From Pelagibacteraceae bacterium AG-365-D07 (GTDB taxonomy: Bacteria; Pseudomonadota; Alphaproteobacteria; Pelagibacterales; Pelagibacteraceae): a stretch of DNA of 64,000 nucleotides. The first letter of the stretch is position 1; every line of letters begins with the position of its first letter. The notes beneath the pieces were generated by a model that did not search any database, was not told the DNA's origin, and saw only the letters and a list, made by a program, of their open reading frames with translations. The stretch lies in the NCBI GenBank assembly GCA_003280005.1, contig QCGH01000005.1, forward strand, positions 1 through 64,000, written 5' to 3'. Below are positions 17,895 to 26,276 of this stretch, piece after piece. Made by a program: the position numbers and the translations under genes.

Positions 17895-19814
17895 ATGAGT
17901 AAAGTAATCGGAATAGACCTAGGAACAACAAATTCTTGTGTGGCCATCATGGATGGTGCGCAGGCTAAAGTATTAGAAAATGCTGAAGGCGCAAGAACTA
18001 CACCATCTGTGGTAGCATTTACAGATGAAGAAGAAAAATTAGTTGGACAACCAGCAAAAAGACAAGCAGTTACAAATCCAGAAAATACTATCTTTGCAGT
18101 TAAAAGATTAATAGGTAGAAATTTTGAGGACCCAACTGTTAAAAAAGATATTGAGACAGCTCCTTATAAAATAATAAAAGCAGACAATAATGACGCTTGG
18201 ATAGAGGCTAAAGGAAATAAATATTCACCTTCACAAATTTCAGCTTTTGTACTGCAAAAAATGAAGGAGACAGCTGAAAAGTATTTAGGTCAAGCAGTAA
18301 GCAAAGCCGTTATCACAGTTCCAGCTTATTTTAACGATGCTCAAAGACAGGCAACCAAAGATGCTGGAAAGATTGCTGGACTTGAAGTTCTAAGAATTAT
18401 TAATGAACCCACAGCAGCATCACTTGCCTATGGACTTGATAAAAAAACAAATAAAAAAATCGCAGTCTATGATTTAGGGGGTGGAACTTTTGATGTATCG
18501 ATCCTAGAGTTAGGTGATGGAGTTTTTGAAGTTAAGTCTACAAACGGAGATACTTTTTTAGGTGGTGAAGATTTTGATAATTCAATTGTAAATTATTTGC
18601 TAAGTGAATTTAAAAAAGAGAGCGGTGTTGATTTAAAATCAGATAAGCTTGCATTACAAAGACTTAAGGAAGCTTCTGAAAAAGCAAAAATTGAACTTTC
18701 ATCGGCAACACAAACTGAAATTAATTTACCTTTTATAACGGCTGATAAAACTGGTCCTAAGCATATAAACTTAAAAATGACTAGAGCTAAGCTTGAAGCT
18801 TTAGTTGAAGACTTAATTTTAAGAACATTACCACCATGTAAGACTGCTCTAAAAGATGCTGGTTTATCTGCAAGTGAAATAGATGAAATAGTTCTTGTTG
18901 GAGGTATGACAAGAATGCCAAAAGTTATAGAAGAGGTAAAAAGCTTTTTTGGAAAAGATCCGAATAAATCTGTTAACCCAGATGAAGTTGTTGCAATGGG
19001 AGCGGCCATTCAAGCAGGAGTTTTGCAGGGTGATGTAAAGGATGTGCTCTTATTAGATGTAACTCCTTTATCCCTTGGAATCGAGACGTTAGGTGGTGTT
19101 TCTACTAAATTAATAGACAAAAACACGACAATACCAACAAAAAAAAGCCAAGTCTTTTCCACTGCTGAAGACAATCAACCAGCTGTATCAATTAGAGTTC
19201 TTCAGGGAGAAAGAGAGATGGCCTCTGATAATAAACTATTAGGAAATTTTGAACTAGTTGGAATAGCACCAGCTCCTAGAGGAGTTCCTCAAATTGAAGT
19301 GACATTTGATATTGACGCAAATGGAATTGTAAATGTATCAGCTAAAGATAAAGGTACAGGAAAAGAACAAAAGATACAGATACAAGCATCTGGTGGTTTA
19401 AGTGATGAAGAAATTAATAAAATGGTTAAAGAAGCTGAAGCAAATAAAGAGACTGATAAGAAAAAAAGAGAAGCAGTTGATTCAAGGAATCAAGCTGATA
19501 CACTTCTTCACTCAACTGAAAAGAATCTTAAAGAACATGGATCCAAAGTTTCAGATGCTGATAAAAAAGCAATCGAGGATGCATCAGCTAACCTAAGAAA
19601 TGCTTTAAAAGGAACTGACATTGAAGAAATTAAGAAAAAAACTCAAGATCTTGTTCAAGCATCAATGAAACTAGGCGAGGCAATTTATAAATCACAACAA
19701 GATGCTAAACCTGATGATAAAAACGATACAAAAAAAGAGGATAAAAAAGACGATAATGTTGTTGATGCTGATTTTGAGGAAGTAAAAGACGAAAACAAAG
19801 AGAAAAGCGCTTAA
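17895..19814 (+). CDS. dnaK: Chaperone DnaK (Hsp70)
   Basis: ATP-dependent chaperone central to protein folding and stress survival. The 639-residue protein has all signature blocks: [12 protein letters not shown] near the N terminus, [14 protein letters not shown] near residue 195, and the third Hsp70 signature [12 protein letters not shown] near 335-346. A substrate-binding domain follows, and an acidic, lysine-rich tail ends [16 protein letters not shown] lies 8 bases before the ATG, a stronger ribosome-binding site than most genes here show. It is in series with grpE and dnaJ. Confidence 0.99.
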   Translation: MSKVIGIDLGTTNSCVAIMDGAQAKVLENAEGARTTPSVVAFTDEEEKLVGQPAKRQAVTNPENTIFAVKRLIGRNFEDPTVKKDIETAPYKIIKADNNDAWIEAKGNKYSPSQISAFVLQKMKETAEKYLGQAVSKAVITVPAYFNDAQRQATKDAGKIAGLEVLRIINEPTAASLAYGLDKKTNKKIAVYDLGGGTFDVSILELGDGVFEVKSTNGDTFLGGEDFDNSIVNYLLSEFKKESGVDLKSDKLALQRLKEASEKAKIELSSATQTEINLPFITADKTGPKHINLKMTRAKLEALVEDLILRTLPPCKTALKDAGLSASEIDEIVLVGGMTRMPKVIEEVKSFFGKDPNKSVNPDEVVAMGAAIQAGVLQGDVKDVLLLDVTPLSLGIETLGGVSTKLIDKNTTIPTKKSQVFSTAEDNQPAVSIRVLQGEREMASDNKLLGNFELVGIAPAPRGVPQIEVTFDIDANGIVNVSAKDKGTGKEQKIQIQASGGLSDEEINKMVKEAEANKETDKKKREAVDSRNQADTLLHSTEKNLKEHGSKVSDADKKAIEDASANLRNALKGTDIEEIKKKTQDLVQASMKLGEAIYKSQQDAKPDDKNDTKKEDKKDDNVVDADFEEVKDENKEKSA

Positions 19815-19840
19815 AACAACTATTTGTCTATAAATAGTTT

Positions 19841-20968
19841 ATGGCAAAAAGAGATTATTACGAAGTTTTAGGCATTGGTAAGTCAGCTACAGCAGATCAA
19901 ATAAAATCAGCCTACAGAAAACTTGCAGTAAAATTCCATCCAGATAAAAATCCTGAAGACAAGGCTGCTGAAGAAAAATTTAAAGAAGCATCTGAGGCTT
20001 ATCACGTTCTATCAAATTCAGAAAGAAAACAAAGCTACGATAACTTTGGACATGCCGCATTTGAAAATGGAGGTAGAGGACAAGGAGGTTTTTCTAACTT
20101 TGACTTCTCTGAGCACTTTTCAGATATATTTGAAGATTTTTTTGGTGAGGGATTTGGTGGAGGTCGAAGAAGAGGAAGAAAAGCAAACTATCGGGGATCT
20201 GATTTAAGATATGATTTATCAATAACTTTAGAAGAAGCATACAAAGGAAAAAAACAGGATATTAAATTTTCTACATCTGAAAAATGTAATACTTGTAGCG
20301 GAAGTGGATCTAAACCAGGACATGATGCAGGATCTTGCTCAATGTGCGGTGGTAGAGGACAGGTAAGATCTAGCCAAGGTTTCTTTACAGTTCAACAAAC
20401 TTGCCCACAGTGTGGTGGCGCGGGTGAAGAAATAACTAACCCGTGTACAAGTTGTGGTGGACAAGGAAAAAAACAAGCAGCAAAAAGATTATCTGTGACT
20501 ATTCCTAAAGGTGTTGATGATGGCACAAGAATTAGACTTTCTGGAAAAGGTGAAGCTGGTTCAAGAGGTGCGGGAAGTGGAGATTTATATTTATTTATTA
20601 ATGTTCATTCACATGAATTATTTAAAAGATCTGACGAAAATTTATTTTTTGAATTTCCAGTATCAATTGCTGACGCAGCACTTGGAACATCAATCGAAAT
20701 TCCTACAATTGATGGCAGTAAAGCAAAAATTAAAATACCTGCGGGAACCCAATCAGGAAAACAGTTTAGGTTACGGGGAAAAGGAATGCCATATATGAGA
20801 GGTAGTGGTTATGGAGATCTTTATGTACAAGTAAATACAGAGGTTCCTATCAATTTAAATAGTCAACAAAAAGAGTTGCTTGAAAAATTCAGAGAAATTG
20901 AAAACGAAAAATCTAATCCAAGTATTAAAAAGTTTTTTGATAAAGCTAAAAGTTTCTGGAAAAACTAG
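19841..20968 (+). CDS. dnaJ: Chaperone DnaJ (Hsp40)
   Basis: Co-chaperone that stimulates DnaK ATPase and delivers substrates. Domain order is complete for a class A DnaJ: J domain with HPDKN near residues 33-37, a glycine/phenylalanine region (about 75-110), then four zinc motifs CNTCSGSG, CSMCGGRG, CPQCGGAG and CTSCGGQG between about 147 and 210, then the C-terminal substrate domain. Length 375 is normal. The 26-base gap after dnaK suggests one transcript. No clear terminator is visible in the 32 bases before the sulfotransferase genes. Confidence 0.98.
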   Translation: MAKRDYYEVLGIGKSATADQIKSAYRKLAVKFHPDKNPEDKAAEEKFKEASEAYHVLSNSERKQSYDNFGHAAFENGGRGQGGFSNFDFSEHFSDIFEDFFGEGFGGGRRRGRKANYRGSDLRYDLSITLEEAYKGKKQDIKFSTSEKCNTCSGSGSKPGHDAGSCSMCGGRGQVRSSQGFFTVQQTCPQCGGAGEEITNPCTSCGGQGKKQAAKRLSVTIPKGVDDGTRIRLSGKGEAGSRGAGSGDLYLFINVHSHELFKRSDENLFFEFPVSIADAALGTSIEIPTIDGSKAKIKIPAGTQSGKQFRLRGKGMPYMRGSGYGDLYVQVNTEVPINLNSQQKELLEKFREIENEKSNPSIKKFFDKAKSFWKN

Positions 20969-21000
20969 ATTGTTTCTAATTTATAGATTATAAAAAGAAA

Positions 21001-21099
21001 ATGATTATCTGGATCGCTTCTTATCCAAAAAGTGGAAATACTTGGGTTAGAGCTTTTTTAACATCCTATTATTTTACTGACGATGGGACTTTTGATCCA
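21001..21099 (+). repeat. Near-identical direct repeat, copy 1
   Basis: The first 33 codons of the first sulfotransferase gene. They match the first 33 codons of the second gene (21844-21942) at 97 of 99 bases, with both differences synonymous at third positions (tcc/tct and ggg/ggt). Past this point the two genes diverge quickly. Confidence 0.95.
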
Positions 21100-21843
21100 A
21101 ATCATCTTGAAAAAATACCTGACTATCCAAATAAAACACTTTTTGCAGAAAATCACAAAATTGGTCATGGAGAAATACATAAATTCTGGAGTCTCTCCCA
21201 AAGAAAGATTATCAAAAAACAAAAATTTAGATTTCTTAAAACACATAATGCATTATTAAAAGTTCACAATAAAGAGTTTACTACTCCAGAGTTTACCTTG
21301 GGTTTAATCTATATTGTCAGAGATCCTCGAAATGTAATTACATCACTTAAAAATTATTATAATTATGACTCATATGAAGAAGCTTTAAATTTTATGATGG
21401 ATGACGCAAATTATATTTGGGGAGAAAATAATGATTATGCTAAAAGTCAAATTATATCTTCATGGAAAATAAATTATATTTCTTGGGCTAAAAAAAATAA
21501 ATATAAAAAAATTCTTATTAAGTATGAAGATATGATTACCAATCCTGAAAAAACTTTTGAGAAATTAATAATATTTATAAATAATATAACAAATGTGAAA
21601 CATGCAGTTGATAGAAATAAACTTCAAAAAGCAATATTATCAACAAATTTTGAAAATATGAAAAAAATTGAAAAAGAGGGAAATTTTAAAGAAAAAATAT
21701 TATCAAGAGGCAATCAAGATACTAAACAGTTTTTTTATTTGGGACCTCAAAATAATTGGAAAAAAATGTTAGATAAAAATATAATTAATAAAATAAATCA
21801 AAATCTTCTAAGTGAGTTGGAAGAATTAAATTACGAAACCTAA
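21001..21843 (+). CDS. Sulfotransferase domain protein, copy 1
   Basis: Predicted PAPS-dependent sulfotransferase. The 5-prime-phosphosulfate loop is SYPKSGNTW (residues 7-15). The candidate catalytic histidine is H82 in KTHNAL, and the 3-prime-phosphate site is RDPRNVITS (107-115). Length 280 is typical of cytosolic-type sulfotransferases; no signal peptide or membrane segment is visible. Its TAA abuts the ATG of a paralogue, and the two share 33 identical N-terminal residues. The acceptor is unknown (lipid, glycan or small metabolite). It sits between core genes dnaJ and dapB, so it looks like an accessory insertion. Confidence 0.85.
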   Translation: MIIWIASYPKSGNTWVRAFLTSYYFTDDGTFDPNHLEKIPDYPNKTLFAENHKIGHGEIHKFWSLSQRKIIKKQKFRFLKTHNALLKVHNKEFTTPEFTLGLIYIVRDPRNVITSLKNYYNYDSYEEALNFMMDDANYIWGENNDYAKSQIISSWKINYISWAKKNKYKKILIKYEDMITNPEKTFEKLIIFINNITNVKHAVDRNKLQKAILSTNFENMKKIEKEGNFKEKILSRGNQDTKQFFYLGPQNNWKKMLDKNIINKINQNLLSELEELNYET

Positions 21844-21942
21844 ATGATTATCTGGATCGCTTCTTATCCAAAAAGTGGAAATACTTGGGTTAGAGCTTTT
21901 TTAACATCTTATTATTTTACTGACGATGGTACTTTTGATCCA
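21844..21942 (+). repeat. Near-identical direct repeat, copy 2
   Basis: Second copy of the 99-base segment described at 21001-21099, 843 bases downstream in the same orientation. Recombination between the two copies would delete one gene and leave a single intact chimera. Confidence 0.95.
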
Positions 21943-22680
21943 AAAAATTTAAAACAAATACCTGACTATCCTAATAAGCAAATAATTGGAAAGCAATCTT
22001 TACCTGAAAATACAATTCATCTTTACTGGAAAGATTCACAGGAAAAATTTATAAAAGATAATAAGGTTAGATTTTTAAAAACACATAATGCTCTGCTATC
22101 AATTGGTGATCATCATTTTACCACCTCAAAAACAACGATAGGGGTAATTTATGTTATTAGAGATCCACGAAATGTTATCACTTCTATAAAAAACCATATG
22201 GATCTAGAAAATTACGATGAAGCTTTCACTTATATGACCGACAGAAATAAAGTTGGACATAGAACAAAAAATAATAATGTTAGCAGTCAATTTATATCAT
22301 CTTGGAGAGTAAATTATATATCCTGGTTTAAATCAAAATTTAAAAAATTGATTATTAGATATGAAGATATGATAAATAAACCAGATGAAACCTTCAAAAA
22401 AATCGTTTTATTTGTGAATACTATTTCAAATCATGAGAAAATTGTTGATGAAAAAAAACTGAAGAAGGCAATAGCAACCACAAATTTTGAAAATATGAAA
22501 AAAAGTGAAGAAAAAGGAGATTTTAAAGAAAGTCTTTTTTCAGAGAAAAAAAAAGAGAAAATAAAATTTTTCTTTCTAGGTCCTAAAAATAATTGGAAGG
22601 AAAAATTAGATAGCAATCTTATAAATAAGATGAATTCATATTATAAAGCAGATTTATTTGATTTAGGATATGAAAATTAA
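21844..22680 (+). CDS. Sulfotransferase domain protein, copy 2
   Basis: Paralogue of the preceding gene, 278 residues. It carries SYPKSGNTW at 7-15, KTHNAL with H81, and RDPRNVITS at 106-114. Residues 1-33 are identical to copy 1. The rest shares motifs (for example TNFENMKK and a FFLGPKNNWK ending) but is clearly diverged. Translation starts directly after the upstream stop (TAA-ATG), suggesting coupling. The diverged middle and C terminus suggest a different acceptor. The stretch of near identity at the 5-prime end points to recent gene conversion or duplication confined to the cofactor-binding end. Confidence 0.85.
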   Translation: MIIWIASYPKSGNTWVRAFLTSYYFTDDGTFDPKNLKQIPDYPNKQIIGKQSLPENTIHLYWKDSQEKFIKDNKVRFLKTHNALLSIGDHHFTTSKTTIGVIYVIRDPRNVITSIKNHMDLENYDEAFTYMTDRNKVGHRTKNNNVSSQFISSWRVNYISWFKSKFKKLIIRYEDMINKPDETFKKIVLFVNTISNHEKIVDEKKLKKAIATTNFENMKKSEEKGDFKESLFSEKKKEKIKFFFLGPKNNWKEKLDSNLINKMNSYYKADLFDLGYEN

Positions 22681-22734
22681 AAAATTATTTAATATAAGTT
22701 TTAATTTACTATTTTTTATATTAGAAAATTATAA

Positions 22735-23514
22735 ATGACAAAAAAAATAAAATTAGCAATTACTGGATGTATGGGAAGAATGGGTCAGCAAATAATTAAA
22801 TCTGCTCAATCTGATAAGAATTTTGTAATTACAGCCGTTACTGAAAATAGACCTATTAATAAAAAAATTGACAAGATTAGTGTAGGCTTAAATAATGAAG
22901 AAACTTTTAAAAATACCGATATTATTATTGATTTTACTACTCCTAAGTGCACCTTAGATGTTTTAAAAATAGCATCTAAATTAAAAAAAAAAGTTGTTAT
23001 AGGAACGACTGGTTTTACTAAAAAAGAAGAAATCATTATTAAAAGTTATTCAAGAAAAATTCCTATTTTGAAAGCTGGAAATATGAGCTTAGGTATTAAC
23101 CTTTTAATGTACTTAACTGAGATCGCATCTGCTTCTTTAGGAAATAATTACTTGAGCAAGATTTTTGAAACTCACCATAAATACAAAAAAGATCATCCAT
23201 CTGGAACTGCATTGATGTTGGGGAAAGGTATTGCCGTTGGCAAAAATAAAGATTTTTATAAATTAATTGGTAAAAAATATTTAAACAGAAAATCTTTTCC
23301 TTATGGAAAGAAAATTAATTTTAATTCTATACGAAAAGGTGAAATTATTGGAGAACACGAAGTGAAATTTTCTAGTGGTAAAGAGATTATCACTCTCAAT
23401 CATGAAGCCTTCGACAGAGCTCTTTACTCTGAAGGTGCATTATCCGCTGCCAAATGGTTAAAAAATAAAAAACCTGGGCTTTATTCAATGCGAAATCTAT
23501 TGAATTTCAAATAA
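22735..23514 (+). CDS. dapB: 4-hydroxy-tetrahydrodipicolinate reductase
   Basis: NAD(P)H-dependent step of the diaminopimelate/lysine pathway. The N-terminal dinucleotide-binding motif is GCMGRMGQQI at residues 11-20. The catalytic signature THHKYKKDHPSGTA lies near 147-160 and the C terminus carries FDRALYSEGALSAAKWL. Length 259 is normal. The stop overlaps the nth start as TAATG, so the two are translationally coupled. In cell walls of this type the product also feeds peptidoglycan cross-links. Confidence 0.96.
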   Translation: MTKKIKLAITGCMGRMGQQIIKSAQSDKNFVITAVTENRPINKKIDKISVGLNNEETFKNTDIIIDFTTPKCTLDVLKIASKLKKKVVIGTTGFTKKEEIIIKSYSRKIPILKAGNMSLGINLLMYLTEIASASLGNNYLSKIFETHHKYKKDHPSGTALMLGKGIAVGKNKDFYKLIGKKYLNRKSFPYGKKINFNSIRKGEIIGEHEVKFSSGKEIITLNHEAFDRALYSEGALSAAKWLKNKKPGLYSMRNLLNFK

Positions 23515-24167
23515 TGAATGCAATTCAACGGTCTAGGATTGTTCTTAAAATCTTAAATAAATTTTACCCAAAAACTCCAATTCCTTTAAAACATAGAAAC
23601 ATATTTACTCTTTTAATATCTGTACTTTTGTCTGCTCAGTGTACTGACCTAAATGTTAATAATGTAACAAAAAATATTTACCCAAAATATAATAAACCAG
23701 AGCATTTTGTTAAACTTGGTAGAAAAAAAATTGAAAAATTAATTAAAAGTATTGGAATTTTCAGAATTAAAGCCAAAAGTGTTTATAATCTCTCAAAAAC
23801 CTTAGTAGAAAAATACAACGGTAAGGTACCAAAAACCTTTGAGCAATTAGAGCAGTTACCAGGTGTGGGACATAAAACAGCTAGTGTAGTGATGTCTCAA
23901 GGTTTTGGATATCCAGCTTTTCCAGTGGATACACATATTCATAGACTAGCACAGAGATGGGGTCTAACTAATGGAAAGAATGTTATTCAAACTGAGAAGG
24001 ACTTGAAGCTTTTATTCCCAAAAAAATACTGGAATAAACTGCATCTACAAATTATTTATTATGGAAGAGAATTCTGTAAAGCTAGGGATTGTTATGGAAT
24101 AACTTGTAAAATTTGCACCAGTTGTTATCCTAATAGAAAAAAACCTGTAAAAACAAAGAAAGCATAA
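23514..24167 (+). CDS. nth: Endonuclease III-family DNA glycosylase/AP lyase
   Basis: Base-excision repair enzyme removing oxidised pyrimidines. The helix-hairpin-helix segment is LPGVGHKTASVV, with K121 in the place of the catalytic lysine, and FPVDTHIHRL supplies D139 in the place of the catalytic aspartate. The C-terminal iron-sulfur region does not follow the usual C-x6-C-x2-C-x5-C. The cysteines are 188, 193, 198, 201 and 204, giving C-x4-C-x4-C-x2-C-x2-C. The cluster may be absent or bound differently. Length 217 is normal. It is co-translated with dapB. Confidence 0.94.
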   Translation: MNAIQRSRIVLKILNKFYPKTPIPLKHRNIFTLLISVLLSAQCTDLNVNNVTKNIYPKYNKPEHFVKLGRKKIEKLIKSIGIFRIKAKSVYNLSKTLVEKYNGKVPKTFEQLEQLPGVGHKTASVVMSQGFGYPAFPVDTHIHRLAQRWGLTNGKNVIQTEKDLKLLFPKKYWNKLHLQIIYYGREFCKARDCYGITCKICTSCYPNRKKPVKTKKA

Positions 24168-24169
24168 TT

Positions 24170-25099
24170 ATGAAAATCTTAGGAATAGGTAATGCTATTG
24201 TGGATGTTATTTGTAAAGTAGATGATAATTTTATTACAAAAAATAATCTTACAAAAAGTACTATGAAATTAATATTTGATCAAAGTGAATTCAAAAACTT
24301 ATTAAAAAATCTAAAAATTGAAAAAACTGTTTCGGGTGGATCAGTTGCAAATTCTATAGTTGGCGTGTCTCAGCTTGGTAATAAAGTAGGTTTCATAGGG
24401 AAAGTATCCGATGACGAATTTGGTAGTAAATATGAGGATGGATTAAAAAAAGAAAATGTTGAATACTTTTATTCTAAGAAAAAAGAAGAATTACCAACGG
24501 GAACATGCCTAATTTTAGTTACTCCAGATTCTGAAAGAACAATGTGTACGTTTCTAGGAACTGCAGGAAAAATAAATGAAAATGATGTTAACACTCATGC
24601 AATTCAAAAAAGTGAGATAATATTTTTAGAGGGATATCTCTGGGATGAAGGAGATCCAAAGAAAGCCTTTGATAAAGCAATTAAATTTTCAAACAAAGTA
24701 GCTATGTCACTTTCTGATCAATTTTGTGTTGATAGGCACAAAACCCATTTTTTAGAATTAGTAAAAAATAAACTGGATATCACTTTTGCTAACGAGCAGG
24801 AAATAACATCATTAATTGATGCTAAAAATTTTGAAGAGGTTATTAATTTTTCAAAACAACTCAATAAATTGATGGTTATTACTAGAGGTGAAAAGGGAGC
24901 TATTGCGATAAAAGGTGAAGATGTTATTGAATGTGGAATAGAAAAAAACCTTAAGATTTTAGATCTTACTGGTGCAGGAGATTTGTTTGCAGCCGGTTTT
25001 CTTCATGGCGTTGTTAATCAATTATCCATTAAAGAAAGTCTTGAGAAGGGTACCGAGATGTCCTCAAAAGTTATTCAACAAATCGGTGCAAGGTTATAG
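24170..25099 (+). CDS. PfkB-family carbohydrate/nucleoside kinase
   Basis: Ribokinase-type kinase of 309 residues. The N-terminal signature is ILGIGNAIVDVICKVDD, with a GGSVANSIVGVSQLG segment near 56-70. The C-terminal PfkB signature DLTGAGDLFAAGFLHG near 265 contains the catalytic aspartate. The layout resembles the adenosine kinase/sugar kinase branch common in Alphaproteobacteria, but the substrate cannot be fixed from sequence. It starts 2 bases after the nth stop. It is convergent with the ArfA-like ORF, whose stop is 3 bases past this gene's end. Confidence 0.87.
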   Translation: MKILGIGNAIVDVICKVDDNFITKNNLTKSTMKLIFDQSEFKNLLKNLKIEKTVSGGSVANSIVGVSQLGNKVGFIGKVSDDEFGSKYEDGLKKENVEYFYSKKKEELPTGTCLILVTPDSERTMCTFLGTAGKINENDVNTHAIQKSEIIFLEGYLWDEGDPKKAFDKAIKFSNKVAMSLSDQFCVDRHKTHFLELVKNKLDITFANEQEITSLIDAKNFEEVINFSKQLNKLMVITRGEKGAIAIKGEDVIECGIEKNLKILDLTGAGDLFAAGFLHGVVNQLSIKESLEKGTEMSSKVIQQIGARL

Positions 25100-25102
25100 A
25101 GA

Positions 25103-25210
25103 TTATTTTTTTTTTCTTTTGAAACTGCCCTTACCTTTTTTAGGTTTAACTTTTTTTTGCCTAAACCTAGTAGATAATAAGCTCTTTGCTATAAAATTTC
25201 TTTTTTTCAA
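25103..25210 (-). CDS. arfA: ArfA-like ribosome rescue factor, short ORF
   Basis: A 35-codon frame starting at a TTG (25208-25210) that overlaps the upstream TGA stop as TTGA, ending in TAA at 25103. The product includes FRQKKVKPKKGKGSFKRK. From memory, E. coli ArfA has FRQRVEKNKKGKGSYMRK with identical spacing, preceded by ALL where this has SLL. ArfA brings release factor RF2 to ribosomes stalled on messages lacking a stop codon. The protein ends in a lysine run encoded by ten consecutive A. An 8-bp inverted repeat (25140-25147 with 25161-25168) lies inside the frame. It is basic and very short; function is inferred from the motif. Confidence 0.62.
   Translation of the reverse strand: MKKRNFIAKSLLSTRFRQKKVKPKKGKGSFKRKKK
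25140..25168 (-). repeat. Inverted repeat inside the ArfA-like ORF
   Basis: TAGGTTTA and TAAACCTA form a perfect 8-bp stem with a 13-base loop rich in A (on the minus strand). No U-run follows on either strand, so it is a poor intrinsic terminator. In E. coli the arfA message carries a hairpin that makes it non-stop; this may be analogous, or chance. Confidence 0.5.
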
Positions 25211-25773
25211 TTTGATAATTTGTAACCTTTTTTATTATTTAATATAAAATCCTTATCTTTAAATTTTTCATTTATTTTTTTTCTCAATCTATAAATATGT
25301 GTTTCTACAGTGTGTGTTTCTACATCTGGAGAGTGTTTCCAAATATCTTTTTGCAAATCAAGAGAATTTTTTTCTATATCAGAATTCTTTAAGTATAATA
25401 TTAAATCAATTTCTTTTTCTGTAAGCTTGAGTTTAATTTCGTCTTTTATTAAAAATCTTGAATTAATATCAAGATAATATTTATTTATATTATATTTTGA
25501 TTGATTTTTAAATTTAGATTTTGAAAATGAAATATTAATATTTTCAATTAAGGTCTTAATTTTAATTGGTTTTCTTATTCTGATATTATTAAATTCACTA
25601 GTTAAATTTTCTGTTGTTAATATCAAAGTTTTGGGATTGTCGTTAACATATTTAATAAGATCTTTTTTTTCTTTAATAAGTTGTCCTATATTAAAATTAA
25701 GTTTTGCTTTTAATTCATGCAAAATATTGAACAAAGTTAAATTATTATATACTACTATATTTATATAATTCAT
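25207..25773 (-). CDS. Orphan OmpR-type winged-helix protein with degenerate receiver-like domain
   Basis: The C-terminal 80 residues form an OmpR/PhoB-type DNA-binding domain: a LTEKEIDLILYLK start, then VETHTVETHIYRLRKKI (recognition helix region) and a wing ending NNKKGYKLSN. The N-terminal 100 residues have receiver-like strand spacing (MNYINIVVYNN, KTLILTTEN) but lack the acidic pair and phospho-acceptor aspartate of true receivers. No sensor kinase adjoins. It is head to head with the YkuD gene (5 bases between starts) and coupled to the ArfA-like ORF downstream. It is probably a phosphorylation-independent regulator; targets are unknown. Confidence 0.75.
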   Translation of the reverse strand: MNYINIVVYNNLTLFNILHELKAKLNFNIGQLIKEKKDLIKYVNDNPKTLILTTENLTSEFNNIRIRKPIKIKTLIENINISFSKSKFKNQSKYNINKYYLDINSRFLIKDEIKLKLTEKEIDLILYLKNSDIEKNSLDLQKDIWKHSPDVETHTVETHIYRLRKKINEKFKDKDFILNNKKGYKLSN

Positions 25774-25778
25774 AATAG

Positions 25779-26276
25779 ATGATCATTAGATACAAAAAAA
25801 ATAATTTATATGTAGGTCAATTTAAACTAAAATGTTGCGTTGGGAAAGCTGGAATCAAAAAAAAAAAAATTGAAGGTGATAAATCAACGCCATCAGGTAT
25901 TTTTAGGTTGGGAAATCTATACTTAAGAAAAGATAGAATTAAAATTAATAAAACAAAATTGAAACAGATTAATATTAAGAAAAATATGGGATGGTGCGAT
26001 GATCCAAAATCTAAAAAATACAATAAGTTAGTGAAAATAAATAAGAAAATTAATTATTCATATGAAAAAATGTTTAGAAAAGATTATAAATATGATCTAC
26101 TAATCCCAATACTTTACAATTACTTTCATACAAAAAAAAATTACGGAAGTGCAATATTTATTCATCTTACTAGAAATTATTCACCTACGGTTGGATGTAT
26201 TGGCTTAATAGATAAGGATTTTAAAATACTACTTAAATTAATAAAAAAAAATTCAAGAATCAAAATTCAAAATTAG
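25779..26276 (+). CDS. L,D-transpeptidase catalytic-domain (YkuD) protein
   Basis: YkuD-fold protein, 165 residues. Near the N terminus it has GDKSTPSGIFRLG (33-45), and the catalytic region is FIHLTRNYSPTVGCIGL with H129 and C140, matching the family H...T.GC pattern. No signal peptide is evident, so periplasmic location is uncertain unless secretion is unconventional. L,D-transpeptidases cross-link peptidoglycan or attach proteins to it. It is divergent from the winged-helix regulator, with almost no intergenic DNA. The 3-prime end overlaps yggS by 4 bases. Confidence 0.82.
   Translation: MIIRYKKNNLYVGQFKLKCCVGKAGIKKKKIEGDKSTPSGIFRLGNLYLRKDRIKINKTKLKQINIKKNMGWCDDPKSKKYNKLVKINKKINYSYEKMFRKDYKYDLLIPILYNYFHTKKNYGSAIFIHLTRNYSPTVGCIGLIDKDFKILLKLIKKNSRIKIQN

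Noticed and set aside
25140-25168. Intrinsic terminator for the PfkB kinase gene
   Set aside because: The stem is followed by GTAGATAATAA on the plus strand, without a T-run, and it lies within the opposing ArfA-like frame; kept only as an inverted repeat.
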